From: Candidatus Gallibacteroides avistercoris
GTDB lineage: Bacteria; Bacteroidota; Bacteroidia; Bacteroidales; CHK158-818
DNA length: 13,795 bases
Direction: 5' to 3'
Assembly: GCA_018714665.1 (NCBI GenBank)
Contig: DVNA01000043.1
Span: forward strand, 1-13,795
Shown here: piece after piece, positions 1 through 7,413 of the stretch
Layout: the number at the start of each line of letters is the position of its first letter
Position numbering within the stretch: position 1 is the stretch's first letter
Position numbers and translations under genes: made by a program
Notes under the pieces: generated by a model
Told to the model about the DNA's origin: nothing
Databases searched by the model: none
What the model saw: the letters and a program-made list of their open reading frames with translations, nothing else

Positions 1-722
1 ATACCGTCTATCCGCACACATCCCGAGGCATGGATAATTTGACGAGGGGACAACAAAAATCCTACGTGGGAGATTCGCCCCTCCGGACGTGAAAAGAAGG
101 CTAAATCGCCCGGCAATACCTCCGACAACGAGGCAACCTCCTTACCACAGCACGCCTGTTGCCAGGCATCGCGGGGAAGAGAAACGCCATTTACGCCATA
201 AACCAACTGAACAAATCCCGAGCAATCTATTCCCATAAAATTCCGTCCACCCCATAAATAAGGGGCATGGAGCAACTGACGAGCCGTACAAAGGCACTGA
301 TCAACCGACGACCAACCCGGAACATCTACGTCGCCTTGTATAAGCTGATACTGAATTTTTCCAACATCAAACCGATTGTTCTCTTTCTGAAAACCGACAA
401 TGCGACTACCCATAGGGAGATACAACAATCCCGAGTCTGTCCCAGTAGAGACAAAGGCGGCAAAAGCCGTCTTTACCACCGGGCACTCTATATAGACCGC
501 ATCCATAAACGACACACGAGAGGGACACACCATCTTTCGGTCTATCCATCCCCGATATCCATCAGCCGACACAATCTCAAACCATCTCGCTGTTTCGGAG
601 ATTACTCCGGCAACTTCTCCCCATAGCAACTGGCTGACCATCTCCGCCTGCTCCCGTTCCTTGGCCCGTACCGGGACAACTGGTGCCTGGGCCACTACAA
701 AAGATTGATACTCTATTGCCAT
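1..722 (-). CDS. NlpC/P60 (C40) cysteine peptidase with N-terminal SH3b domain, partial (3' end cut off)
   Basis: I translated the minus strand by hand from the ATG at 722-720. 240 codons are visible and the gene continues beyond the left edge. Residues about 13-65 look like a bacterial SH3 domain (PVVPVRAKEREQAEM, then WFEIVSADGYRGWID). Residues about 145-240 are an NlpC/P60 catalytic domain: YLWGGRNFMGIDCSGF with the nucleophile Cys167, ISHVGF with His219, and IIHASG with His231, giving the usual Cys-His-His triad. The family cleaves gamma-D-Glu-diamino acid bonds in peptidoglycan stem peptides. An SH3b-NlpC/P60 layout without a clear signal peptide resembles YkfC-type enzymes that process recycled muropeptides; that specific role is inference. 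The start lies one base after the mutL stop, so translation is probably coupled to mutL. No strong ribosome binding site is visible. Family assignment is firm, substrate is not. Confidence 0.88.
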   Translation of the reverse strand, partial: MAIEYQSFVVAQAPVVPVRAKEREQAEMVSQLLWGEVAGVISETARWFEIVSADGYRGWIDRKMVCPSRVSFMDAVYIECPVVKTAFAAFVSTGTDSGLLYLPMGSRIVGFQKENNRFDVGKIQYQLIQGDVDVPGWSSVDQCLCTARQLLHAPYLWGGRNFMGIDCSGFVQLVYGVNGVSLPRDAWQQACCGKEVASLSEVLPGDLAFFSRPEGRISHVGFLLSPRQIIHASGCVRIDG

Positions 723-723
723 A

Positions 724-2568
724 CTATCTGAAACGTTTGGCTATTTCTTCGTTTCCCAACAATGAGAGCGTGGGTTTTCCATCGGGAGTCAGTCCCGGTT
801 CCGGACTGGCAAACAACGTATCTATAATCAACTCCATGTCTGCTTCCGAAAGTACCTGCCCATAAGGGATAGCCGTAGATTCTGCCAGCGACAGGGCAAT
901 GGCCTTATGCATATCGCTCTTTACATCCAATCCTTTCTGAGTAGCCGTCTCTATCATCTGCTGAATCATGGCATTTACATCGGCTCCTTCGCTCCCTTCG
1001 GGTATGGCATTGACCGCATAAGAGAAATTTCCCATATCGGAGAGTTCAAAGCCCAGAAAAGCAATGTCCTCCATAATCGATTCCAGAACGACGGCCTGGG
1101 AAGCGGGCAAATGGATGATCTCTGGGAAAAGAAGACGTTGCGGGACTCCTTGCCGGCTGGATATTTGCTTGATATAACGATCAAACAGGATCCGCACATG
1201 GGCCCGATGCTGGTCGATCAGCATAATACCCGATTTGACCGATGTCAAGATATATTTACCTTTTACCTGTAAATGCTGATATCCGGTATTTATATTTTCT
1301 ACCGATTCTATTTGCATCTGTTGGGGTTCTGTCTGCTCCTGTATCTGCAAAGAATCGGAGATTGCCGTAGCGGACAACCGTTCCGGTTTCTCCCGGTTCG
1401 TCTCAAAGCCTTCGTACAATTTGGCCCAGTCGAGATGCTGACGTTTGGGAGTCGATGTCGATTGAAAGGGGTTGTACGACGGATTGTACGAAACCTGGGG
1501 AGGCTTTACCTCCATACCTTTCCGTAAGGTGGGTATTTCCGGAGCATCTTCCATATCAAAGTCGATGGAAGGTACGGCATTGAACTTTCCCAACGACTCC
1601 TTTACCGCAGCAAAGATAATTTGCCAGATGGGTTGTTCATTCTCAAATTTTATCTCGGTTTTAGTAGGATGGATATTGACATCAATCGTAGAGGAATCTA
1701 CTTCCAAATACAGAAAATAGTTCGGCATTTTCCCTACCGGGATCAACTGGTCATAACTTTGCATGACCGCCTTGTGAAAATAGGGATGCCTCATGTAACG
1801 GCCGTTTACAAAAAAATATTGCAGGGGATTGCGTGCCCGCGAACTGTCGGGTTTCCCTACAAATCCGGAAACGGAAACCAACGAGGTCTGCACCTCGATA
1901 GGTAACAACTGCTGATTCAACCCCTTGCCGAACAAGGCAACGATACGTTGACGTACAGACGACGGGTCCAGATGCAATACCAATACATCGTTATGATGCA
2001 ATGAAAAACGAATCTGATGATTTACCAACGCAATGCGTTCAAACTCGGTCAAGATGTTGTTCATCTCCGTCTGGTTCGATTTCAGGAACTTACGACGGGC
2101 CGGCACATTGAAAAAGAGATTCTTTACCAAAAAGTTGCAACCTTGCGGACAGGAGACAGCCTCCTGCGACTCTACCTTGCATCCCGACAAACACAAATAC
2201 GTCCCGGTTTCGTCCTCCGGACGACGGGTACGCAACTCTACCTGGGCAATAGCGGCAATCGAAGCCAATGCCTCGCCCCGAAACCCCATCGTATGCAAGG
2301 CAAACAAATCGTCTGCCTTCCGAATTTTCGAGGTAGCGTGCCGTTCAAAAGCCATACGGGCATCGGTACACGACATCCCCTTGCCGTTGTCAATTACCTG
2401 TATCAGCGTTCGTCCGGCATCTTTCAGAAAAACATCTATCTGAGTGGCTCCGGCGTCAATCGCATTTTCAATCAACTCCTTGATAACCGAGGCAGGACGT
2501 TGAATCACTTCGCCCGCAGCAATCTGATTGGCGACCGAGTCTGGCAATAATTGAATGATGTCTCCCAT
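724..2568 (-). CDS. mutL: DNA mismatch repair protein MutL
   Basis: This 614-residue protein couples MutS mismatch recognition to downstream repair. The N-terminal GHKL ATPase domain is complete: QIAAGEVIQRPASVIKELIEN (general base Glu31, Mg-binding Asn35), DNGKGM at 60-65, RHATSKI at 76-82 and TMGFRGEALASIAAI at 93-107. The transducer region follows, with VNGRYMR at 254-260 and DVNIHPTKTEIKF at 296-308. A Gln/Ser/Pro-rich linker covers about 340-430, and the C-terminal dimerisation domain about 430-614. The endonuclease motif DQHAxxExxxxE reads DQHRAHVRILFD at 452-463, and the usual CPHGRP reads TPDGKP at 594-599, so the nicking site looks degenerate. The start gives the canonical family N-terminus and has AAGGAT at 2573-2578 just upstream. 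It sits 16 bases after the small membrane protein gene and one base before the NlpC/P60 gene. Confidence 0.97.
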   Translation of the reverse strand: MGDIIQLLPDSVANQIAAGEVIQRPASVIKELIENAIDAGATQIDVFLKDAGRTLIQVIDNGKGMSCTDARMAFERHATSKIRKADDLFALHTMGFRGEALASIAAIAQVELRTRRPEDETGTYLCLSGCKVESQEAVSCPQGCNFLVKNLFFNVPARRKFLKSNQTEMNNILTEFERIALVNHQIRFSLHHNDVLVLHLDPSSVRQRIVALFGKGLNQQLLPIEVQTSLVSVSGFVGKPDSSRARNPLQYFFVNGRYMRHPYFHKAVMQSYDQLIPVGKMPNYFLYLEVDSSTIDVNIHPTKTEIKFENEQPIWQIIFAAVKESLGKFNAVPSIDFDMEDAPEIPTLRKGMEVKPPQVSYNPSYNPFQSTSTPKRQHLDWAKLYEGFETNREKPERLSATAISDSLQIQEQTEPQQMQIESVENINTGYQHLQVKGKYILTSVKSGIMLIDQHRAHVRILFDRYIKQISSRQGVPQRLLFPEIIHLPASQAVVLESIMEDIAFLGFELSDMGNFSYAVNAIPEGSEGADVNAMIQQMIETATQKGLDVKSDMHKAIALSLAESTAIPYGQVLSEADMELIIDTLFASPEPGLTPDGKPTLSLLGNEEIAKRFR

Positions 2569-2584
2569 AAAAATCCTTGTAAAA

Positions 2585-2890
2585 TTAAAACAACAACTGA
2601 ATCCCTGTATATAAAAAACAGAACAAAAGAATCAAACAGACCAAGGCAACTATCAATTTGATGTTCCGATCGCTATGCGATTTGCCGGAAATAGTATCCC
2701 GCGGTTTTACGTGTTTGGTCTGTTCGAAAAAAGAGCCCTTTATCTGATTCCGGTAATCGCTCTTCTCTGCCAGGCCCAGCTCCTGCTTTATCCTTTCTAC
2801 GCGTTGTTGGAGGGCCTCCTTGTCCGGATCGAAATAAATCGGCTTGTGTTCAAACTTTCGAGGTTTACGTATGTTGAAAAACAGTCCCAT
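2585..2890 (-). CDS. Small single-span membrane protein, conserved-looking, function unknown
   Basis: The 101-residue product has a charged N-terminal part (GLFFNIRKPRKFEHKPIYFD at 2-21), a likely helical stretch at about 22-45 (DKEALQQRVERIKQELG), a polar basic linker, and one hydrophobic span at about 77-99 near the C-terminus (LIVALVCLILLFCFLYTGI). There is no signal peptide, so the topology is probably N-terminus in the cytoplasm with a C-terminal anchor. It starts three bases after the OstA-like gene stop and ends 16 bases before mutL, so it is almost certainly translated from the same message. The tight spacing and the ordered N-terminal motif argue for a real gene rather than a chance frame. 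I do not recognise a named domain. A role beside envelope biogenesis is suggested only by position. Confidence 0.85.
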   Translation of the reverse strand: MGLFFNIRKPRKFEHKPIYFDPDKEALQQRVERIKQELGLAEKSDYRNQIKGSFFEQTKHVKPRDTISGKSHSDRNIKLIVALVCLILLFCFLYTGIQLLF

Positions 2891-2893
2891 TGC

Positions 2894-5041
2894 CTATTGC
2901 CAATCATCTAACTGGAAACGATTCTTTTGCGTATCCTTATCTTCCTCTTTCTTAGATATTTTTCGGAAGATATCCCATTTGTCTTTCGGACGTAACTCGG
3001 CAAACCACTTGAAATCTTTCAAATACTTCATGTCGCTTTTGAGCTGATCAATCGGCGTTACCACCATATCGGGCTTTTGATAGAATTTTATCTGCTTCAT
3101 CCGCTGATTTTCCAGCAGCATGGTCAAAGAGCTACTCACACTCTTGTTCTGGTACAGAATGGAGGAGTCTTTTTCCAACGGATAATATATAGTTTCCACA
3201 TTCCCGATAACATCTATCTTATATGCTTCTCCGTTCCGGAAAAAGGCTTTCATCTCTTTTCCGGTCATCTGGTCGTACGATGCCGTATCTTTTTCCTGTG
3301 CTCCGAATGCTGATTCCGGCAGATGTACCCAGTCGATATTCTCGTTGCTCAGATAGATGTCGATAACTCGTCCGAACAACTGATACTTTGCATTCCACAA
3401 AATGGGGTCCTTGTACATGGTCAATACCGAATCGGCCATTACAAATACCATCGAATCGCAAACGCCTTGTGACTGGTTACGGAAAAACCGGACATTGTGA
3501 TAGGCTTCCAACAAGCGGGTAACGGTATCCTCCGAGAGTTCAGGCTGTGAGGAAAGAATCGAAACATTGACAAGTGAATCCGGGAGATTCAAAGAATCGC
3601 CACTCAACGGCAGCTGATGCGCTGCCTTATTTACTGCCATTTGACGCACAGCAACACTATCTACCCGCGCAAGGCGCGAAGACTTCTCCTTCTCTACAAC
3701 GGCAGAATCGATCCGATCCGACAAGGTGTCGCCCATCGCCCATACCAACGAATCGGCTGCGGTAACCGCCCGGTCAATTTGTTGCTGAACATTCTCCTTC
3801 AACGCCAAGCCGGGGCCCTGTATGGGAGAATGTACCGTATCCTTATGTGATTCAGTCCGTTCTATAACACCTCTTATAGCGGTAGAATCAATCCGGCCCG
3901 ACAGCGTATCTCCCAATGCCAATGCCAGGGAATCGGCTACTACGGCAGCTGAATCGACTTGTTTCTGGATGTTGCTCTTCAACGTCAGATCGCGCTTCAA
4001 CAACTTCTTGGGTATGGTATCGTTATACGATTTCAAGGTATCGCCATGCAAAAAGAGCGAATCTACCCCGGAGTACTCGATAGCCATGGCAGAATCGGTA
4101 ACGAACGCATATTCGGTTATTTCGTTATAAAAGCCATATTGACCCGTCATAATTACTTTCCGGATGGTATCGTCCAGAAACATATTCCCGAATACCTCCC
4201 CGTATCCACTGTTACGGTCGTAATAAATCGTATCGCCTGAAAGGCTGCGCTCCTTGCTGACAATCGTCGATTGATTGTACAGCGTAGCGGTATTCTCCTG
4301 GGTATTGTACCATCCCAAATCGGAATAGATGATATTGCTGTCGGAGGTGATGGTAGAGGGGCCTATTATATCGGCAATCTTGGTGGCGGTATTGTATTCG
4401 AGCGTATCCGAATAGAGGACAAAACGGTCATTCGTCAACACGACAGACTCCTGAAAAACGGCATCTTTGGTATCCGGACTGTATTGGCCGTAGGTAGATG
4501 TCAACTCGTTTTGTGCATCCACAATCCTTCCGCCGTCAAAATAGTACCCGATATTGATCTGCTGGTCGTAGTTCAAACTGTCGGTATAAAGGGTTACATC
4601 CCGGTTAATCATCCGGACATTTTCCCGCAAACGGGCCAGTTGCGTATCTCCGTTATAGAACAAGACATCGCCATAAACAAACAGGGTATCTCCCTGCTCC
4701 ATCCGGACATTGCCGAACGCATCGAACATGTTTTTTTTATTGTAGAAGTAGAGGCTGTCGCAATACATGAACATACTGTCGCGACGGAAACAGACATTTC
4801 CCTTGAATATCAAATATTCCCGATTCTCTCTTCGCACCAGGGAATCGGCATATACCAGCTTGACCCGGCCCGAATCAGAACGCACCTCCGAGGCATTGCG
4901 GACCTCCGAGGTATCAGTCTGAATAGCCCCGTTACCATAGACTTGTACCGGTCGCTGAGCCCTGACGGATAGAACCAGCAGGCATAAAACAGCCAATACT
5001 GTTTTATGCCTGCCCCAGAAATATGTTACAATGTTCTGCAT
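2894..5041 (-). CDS. OstA/LptA-like periplasmic protein (probable LPS transport), with expanded repetitive linker
   Basis: The 715-residue protein begins with a signal peptide (hydrophobic core about 14-25, likely cleavage after VRA at 26-28). Residues about 60-330 carry OstA-type beta-strand repeats of the form gNVxf..gDTLfvygDvLfYn, seen for example at 78-98, 108-130 and 138-160. Such folds (LptA, LptD N-terminus) bridge the periplasm and carry LPS. A second OstA-like segment appears at about 514-660 (VRFFRNQSQGVCDSMVF, GNVETIYYPLEKD). Between them lies an Asp/Ser/Ala-rich linker, about 330-510, with a tandem duplication. The C-terminus is charged. The gene follows the two-parvulin SurA-like gene by 15 bases, with GGAAGAG overlapping that gene's stop. 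OstA/LptD next to SurA is also known from E. coli, which supports an outer-membrane role. Whether it acts as LptA or a Bacteroidetes-specific variant is inference. Confidence 0.88.
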   Translation of the reverse strand: MQNIVTYFWGRHKTVLAVLCLLVLSVRAQRPVQVYGNGAIQTDTSEVRNASEVRSDSGRVKLVYADSLVRRENREYLIFKGNVCFRRDSMFMYCDSLYFYNKKNMFDAFGNVRMEQGDTLFVYGDVLFYNGDTQLARLRENVRMINRDVTLYTDSLNYDQQINIGYYFDGGRIVDAQNELTSTYGQYSPDTKDAVFQESVVLTNDRFVLYSDTLEYNTATKIADIIGPSTITSDSNIIYSDLGWYNTQENTATLYNQSTIVSKERSLSGDTIYYDRNSGYGEVFGNMFLDDTIRKVIMTGQYGFYNEITEYAFVTDSAMAIEYSGVDSLFLHGDTLKSYNDTIPKKLLKRDLTLKSNIQKQVDSAAVVADSLALALGDTLSGRIDSTAIRGVIERTESHKDTVHSPIQGPGLALKENVQQQIDRAVTAADSLVWAMGDTLSDRIDSAVVEKEKSSRLARVDSVAVRQMAVNKAAHQLPLSGDSLNLPDSLVNVSILSSQPELSEDTVTRLLEAYHNVRFFRNQSQGVCDSMVFVMADSVLTMYKDPILWNAKYQLFGRVIDIYLSNENIDWVHLPESAFGAQEKDTASYDQMTGKEMKAFFRNGEAYKIDVIGNVETIYYPLEKDSSILYQNKSVSSSLTMLLENQRMKQIKFYQKPDMVVTPIDQLKSDMKYLKDFKWFAELRPKDKWDIFRKISKKEEDKDTQKNRFQLDDWQ
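3692..3988 (-). repeat. Tandem duplication inside the OstA-like linker (two 39-codon units, period 60 codons)
   Basis: Codons 352-390 (3872-3988) and 412-450 (3692-3808) encode related segments exactly 60 residues apart. By hand alignment 22 of 39 residues are identical. Shared core: ADSL, then GDTLS, then RIDS (ADSLALALGDTLSGRIDS against ADSLVWAMGDTLSDRIDS). The spacer between the units is not obviously repeated, though RVDSVAV after unit two may be a decayed third start. The segment is rich in Asp-Ser/Thr-Leu motifs and looks like a low-complexity or helical linker rather than an OstA beta repeat. Confidence 0.8.
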
Positions 5042-5056
5042 CTCTATTTTCTCTTC

Positions 5057-6430
5057 CTACTGAAAAACCCAGCCATCGTATTGAAAATCGCAATTGTGCC
5101 AGCCTTCTTTTATATGAACGTATGTTTTCTTTTGTTGTTCTGCTATCCAATTCTTTATCAACTCACTTTTTTTGTGATTCTTGACAATCTCCTGCATGAT
5201 TTCATAATCATCTTTTGCCGTAGCCTTGTGTGAGGGAATCCGGCTTTTCAATTTAACCATGGCTACCAATTCCCGTTGGTTCTGGGGATGCTTCATGGTA
5301 AACGGCTGCGAAATTTCACCCTCTTTCAGCTTATCGACCACAATACCGATCTCCTGAGGGAGGTCCTGCATCTCAAATTTTGTAGACAACCCACTGAAAC
5401 TTTTTGAATTGACCATCATCCCAAGATTATTACGGCTCTGTTTGTCCTGCGAATAGTACATGGCAACATCTTCAAACGTTACCGAATCGGACATGATTTT
5501 ACTACGCAACGTATCCATTCTGACAAATGCTTCCTGTCGTTCTTTTTCTGCTACCTGGGGTCTCAACAAGATGTGACGCACATTGACCCGTTCTCCGCGA
5601 CGGTCAATCAACTGCATGATGTGATATCCATACTCGGTCTCTACAATCTTGGAAACCTTTTGGGGGTCGGTCAATCCAAATGCCACATCGGCAAAGGGTT
5701 TCGTCAGATTACTTTTGGTAACATAGCCCAATTCTCCTCCATCCTTGGCTGTCGTCGCATCTTCCGAATACAAGATAGCCAACGTAGAGAATTCAACCTC
5801 TCCTTTGTTGATTCGTTCTGTATAGTCTCGTAACCGGGATTTCAGGTTTTCTTCCTCCTCGGCAGAAATTTTCGGTTCGATGGTAATCAACTGTACCTCT
5901 ACCTGCATGGGAACTGTCGGGATACTGTCTTCGGGAAGTTTACTAAAAAAGCGGCGCACTTCGGCCGGAGTCACTTTAACATCCTGCGTCAGCTTTTCCT
6001 GCATGGTCTTTATTACCTGATTCTCACGCATCATATCCGTTAAGAATTCACGTATCTGCATCAAGGACATATTCTGATACTCTTCCAATTTTTCCCGGGA
6101 ACCGAAAAGGGTTATCAACTCTCCGATGCGTTTTTCCACCATCGAACGGATTTCCGACTCCGAAACCGTTACGCTGTCAATTTTAGCCTGATTCAGGTAC
6201 AATTTTGAAATGGCCATATTCTCAGGAACTACACAATAAGGATCCCCTTCTATTCGTTCATTATAAGCCCGCAACTGTTTTATCTGTTCTTCTACTTGTG
6301 ATTTCAATATCGCTTCATCACCCACGACCCAAATCACTTCGTCGGCAACGTTTTTTTCCTGGGCCTGCATCACGCCCACACAATTACTAAGTATTATAAG
6401 CGATAAGATGATACGGTATATCTTCTGCAT
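5057..6430 (-). CDS. SurA-like periplasmic peptidyl-prolyl isomerase/chaperone with two parvulin domains
   Basis: The 457-residue protein has a signal peptide (core about 6-20, likely cleavage after the AQ pair near residue 24). A SurA N-terminal chaperone region follows at about 28-165 (DEVIWVVGDEAILKSQVEEQ; EIRSMVEKRIGELITLFGS). The first parvulin domain spans about 176-277, with YSEDATTAKDGGELGYVTKS and the closing EYGYHIMQLIDRR. The second spans about 282-395, opening with VNVRHILLRP and carrying YYSQDKQSRNNLGMM. Domain order matches SurA, which escorts unfolded outer-membrane beta-barrel proteins across the periplasm. The second domain keeps the opening HILL but lacks the GYHI ending, so the first is the better candidate for catalysis. 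It lies 36 bases after the lipoprotein gene and 15 bases before the OstA-like gene. I withhold the symbol surA because Bacteroidetes carry several paralogues. Confidence 0.93.
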   Translation of the reverse strand: MQKIYRIILSLIILSNCVGVMQAQEKNVADEVIWVVGDEAILKSQVEEQIKQLRAYNERIEGDPYCVVPENMAISKLYLNQAKIDSVTVSESEIRSMVEKRIGELITLFGSREKLEEYQNMSLMQIREFLTDMMRENQVIKTMQEKLTQDVKVTPAEVRRFFSKLPEDSIPTVPMQVEVQLITIEPKISAEEEENLKSRLRDYTERINKGEVEFSTLAILYSEDATTAKDGGELGYVTKSNLTKPFADVAFGLTDPQKVSKIVETEYGYHIMQLIDRRGERVNVRHILLRPQVAEKERQEAFVRMDTLRSKIMSDSVTFEDVAMYYSQDKQSRNNLGMMVNSKSFSGLSTKFEMQDLPQEIGIVVDKLKEGEISQPFTMKHPQNQRELVAMVKLKSRIPSHKATAKDDYEIMQEIVKNHKKSELIKNWIAEQQKKTYVHIKEGWHNCDFQYDGWVFQ

Positions 6431-6466
6431 AGGTTCTATGATTGTTATTTATTTAATATATATTCA

Positions 6467-7372
6467 CTACGGTTTTGTTGTTATGGTATCGCTTGATGCT
6501 TCCTTTGACGATTCTTGATTCCAATTATAAATCTGTATCTGGTCTTTTCGCAAAGCATCGTTATACATCTCTTTTTCTATTTCCTTGAAAAAATCTTTTT
6601 TCTTCCGGTTAATCAAAATTTCCTGTATCTGAGTCTTAGCGAAATCAAATGGTTCCAAACTGCCTTTGCCCATGTAATCGCTTATTTTCAACAGATACCA
6701 ATAGCCATTATCTTGTACTTCGAGTATTTTGTTGTTTCGCAAAAATGAGGTTTCGTCGGCAACAGTATAGGGTATGTTGTCCATGACATCGGAAAACGAC
6801 ACCCACTTATCCATAAAATACTCATATATAATGGCATTTTTCAGACTGTACTTCTCAATATTCTCAATCGATTGCGCATCCGTAGTACGACACCACTTTT
6901 TTACATCCTCTATCTGCGGGGCATCTTCGGGCACTTTCAGGAACAATCCTTTTATGATGGCTGAATTTAATTTGAATTTGTCTGCATACATCTCATAAAA
7001 GTTTTCCATCTCCGTCTCGCTGATTTGCTGCTCTAAACGTTCGGTTATCAGCTGTTTCTGGTACTCGAATATGATTAACTGTTTTCTATACTGTTCTGCC
7101 AACTTATCAATCTCCGGCAAATTGGGGACATTTCGCAATGCCTGGTCATAAAGCAACTCAGTCCCAATCCAAGTCTTTACATAGCTATCCACAAATTGGA
7201 TGCTGTCAGATGCACTCAATCCCTTGGGCATGGAATTCAGCACCTCTTGTTTGTTTAGGACGCTCCCTTTTACCTCTACCAACGCGTTTTCCCCATTTTG
7301 AATGCGGTCTGTCTCCGAACTACAAGCGAAAAAAACGGATAGAAACACAAAAAAGTATATGAATCGACTCAT
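6467..7372 (-). CDS. Lipoprotein related to SurA/PpiC foldases, no readable parvulin active site
   Basis: The 301-residue product starts with a lipoprotein signal: a hydrophobic stretch 4-16 ending FFAC, with Cys17 as lipidation site, followed by SSETDR. Only two acidic residues follow the Cys, so I cannot say whether it is exported to the cell surface or stays facing the periplasm. The body resembles the helical N-terminal region of SurA/PpiC proteins (VEVKGSVLNKQEVLNSMPKG at 32-51, a long helical stretch 85-133, then YWYLLKISDYMGKG at 224-237). The usual parvulin signatures HIL, GG-LG and GYHI are absent. I therefore read it as a holdase or assembly partner rather than an isomerase. It sits between two parvulin genes, 41 bases after the first and 36 bases before the second. 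The family link rests on weak motifs and on context. Confidence 0.78.
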   Translation of the reverse strand: MSRFIYFFVFLSVFFACSSETDRIQNGENALVEVKGSVLNKQEVLNSMPKGLSASDSIQFVDSYVKTWIGTELLYDQALRNVPNLPEIDKLAEQYRKQLIIFEYQKQLITERLEQQISETEMENFYEMYADKFKLNSAIIKGLFLKVPEDAPQIEDVKKWCRTTDAQSIENIEKYSLKNAIIYEYFMDKWVSFSDVMDNIPYTVADETSFLRNNKILEVQDNGYWYLLKISDYMGKGSLEPFDFAKTQIQEILINRKKKDFFKEIEKEMYNDALRKDQIQIYNWNQESSKEASSDTITTKP

Positions 7373-7413
7373 AAATGGAACGTTGCTTTGTTACCTTGGG
7401 GTTAAAAGTACAA

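Noticed and set aside
267..626. Plus-strand open frame of 119 codons near the left edge
   Set aside because: The opposite strand encodes the NlpC/P60 domain with an intact catalytic triad.
3400..4900. Frequent GAATCGG words on the plus strand, suspected binding sites
   Set aside because: They arise from repeated Asp-Ser codons (GAT TCG) in the OstA-like protein and follow its reading frame.
4864..4916. Short direct repeat around ACCTCCGAGG
   Set aside because: It encodes SEVRNASEVRSD in the OstA-like N-terminus. It is too short and isolated to treat as a separate element.
4271..4972. Plus-strand open frame of 233 codons opposite the OstA-like gene
   Set aside because: It lies wholly inside a well-supported minus-strand gene, shows no recognisable motif, and is explained by the codon pattern of the real gene in the opposite frame.
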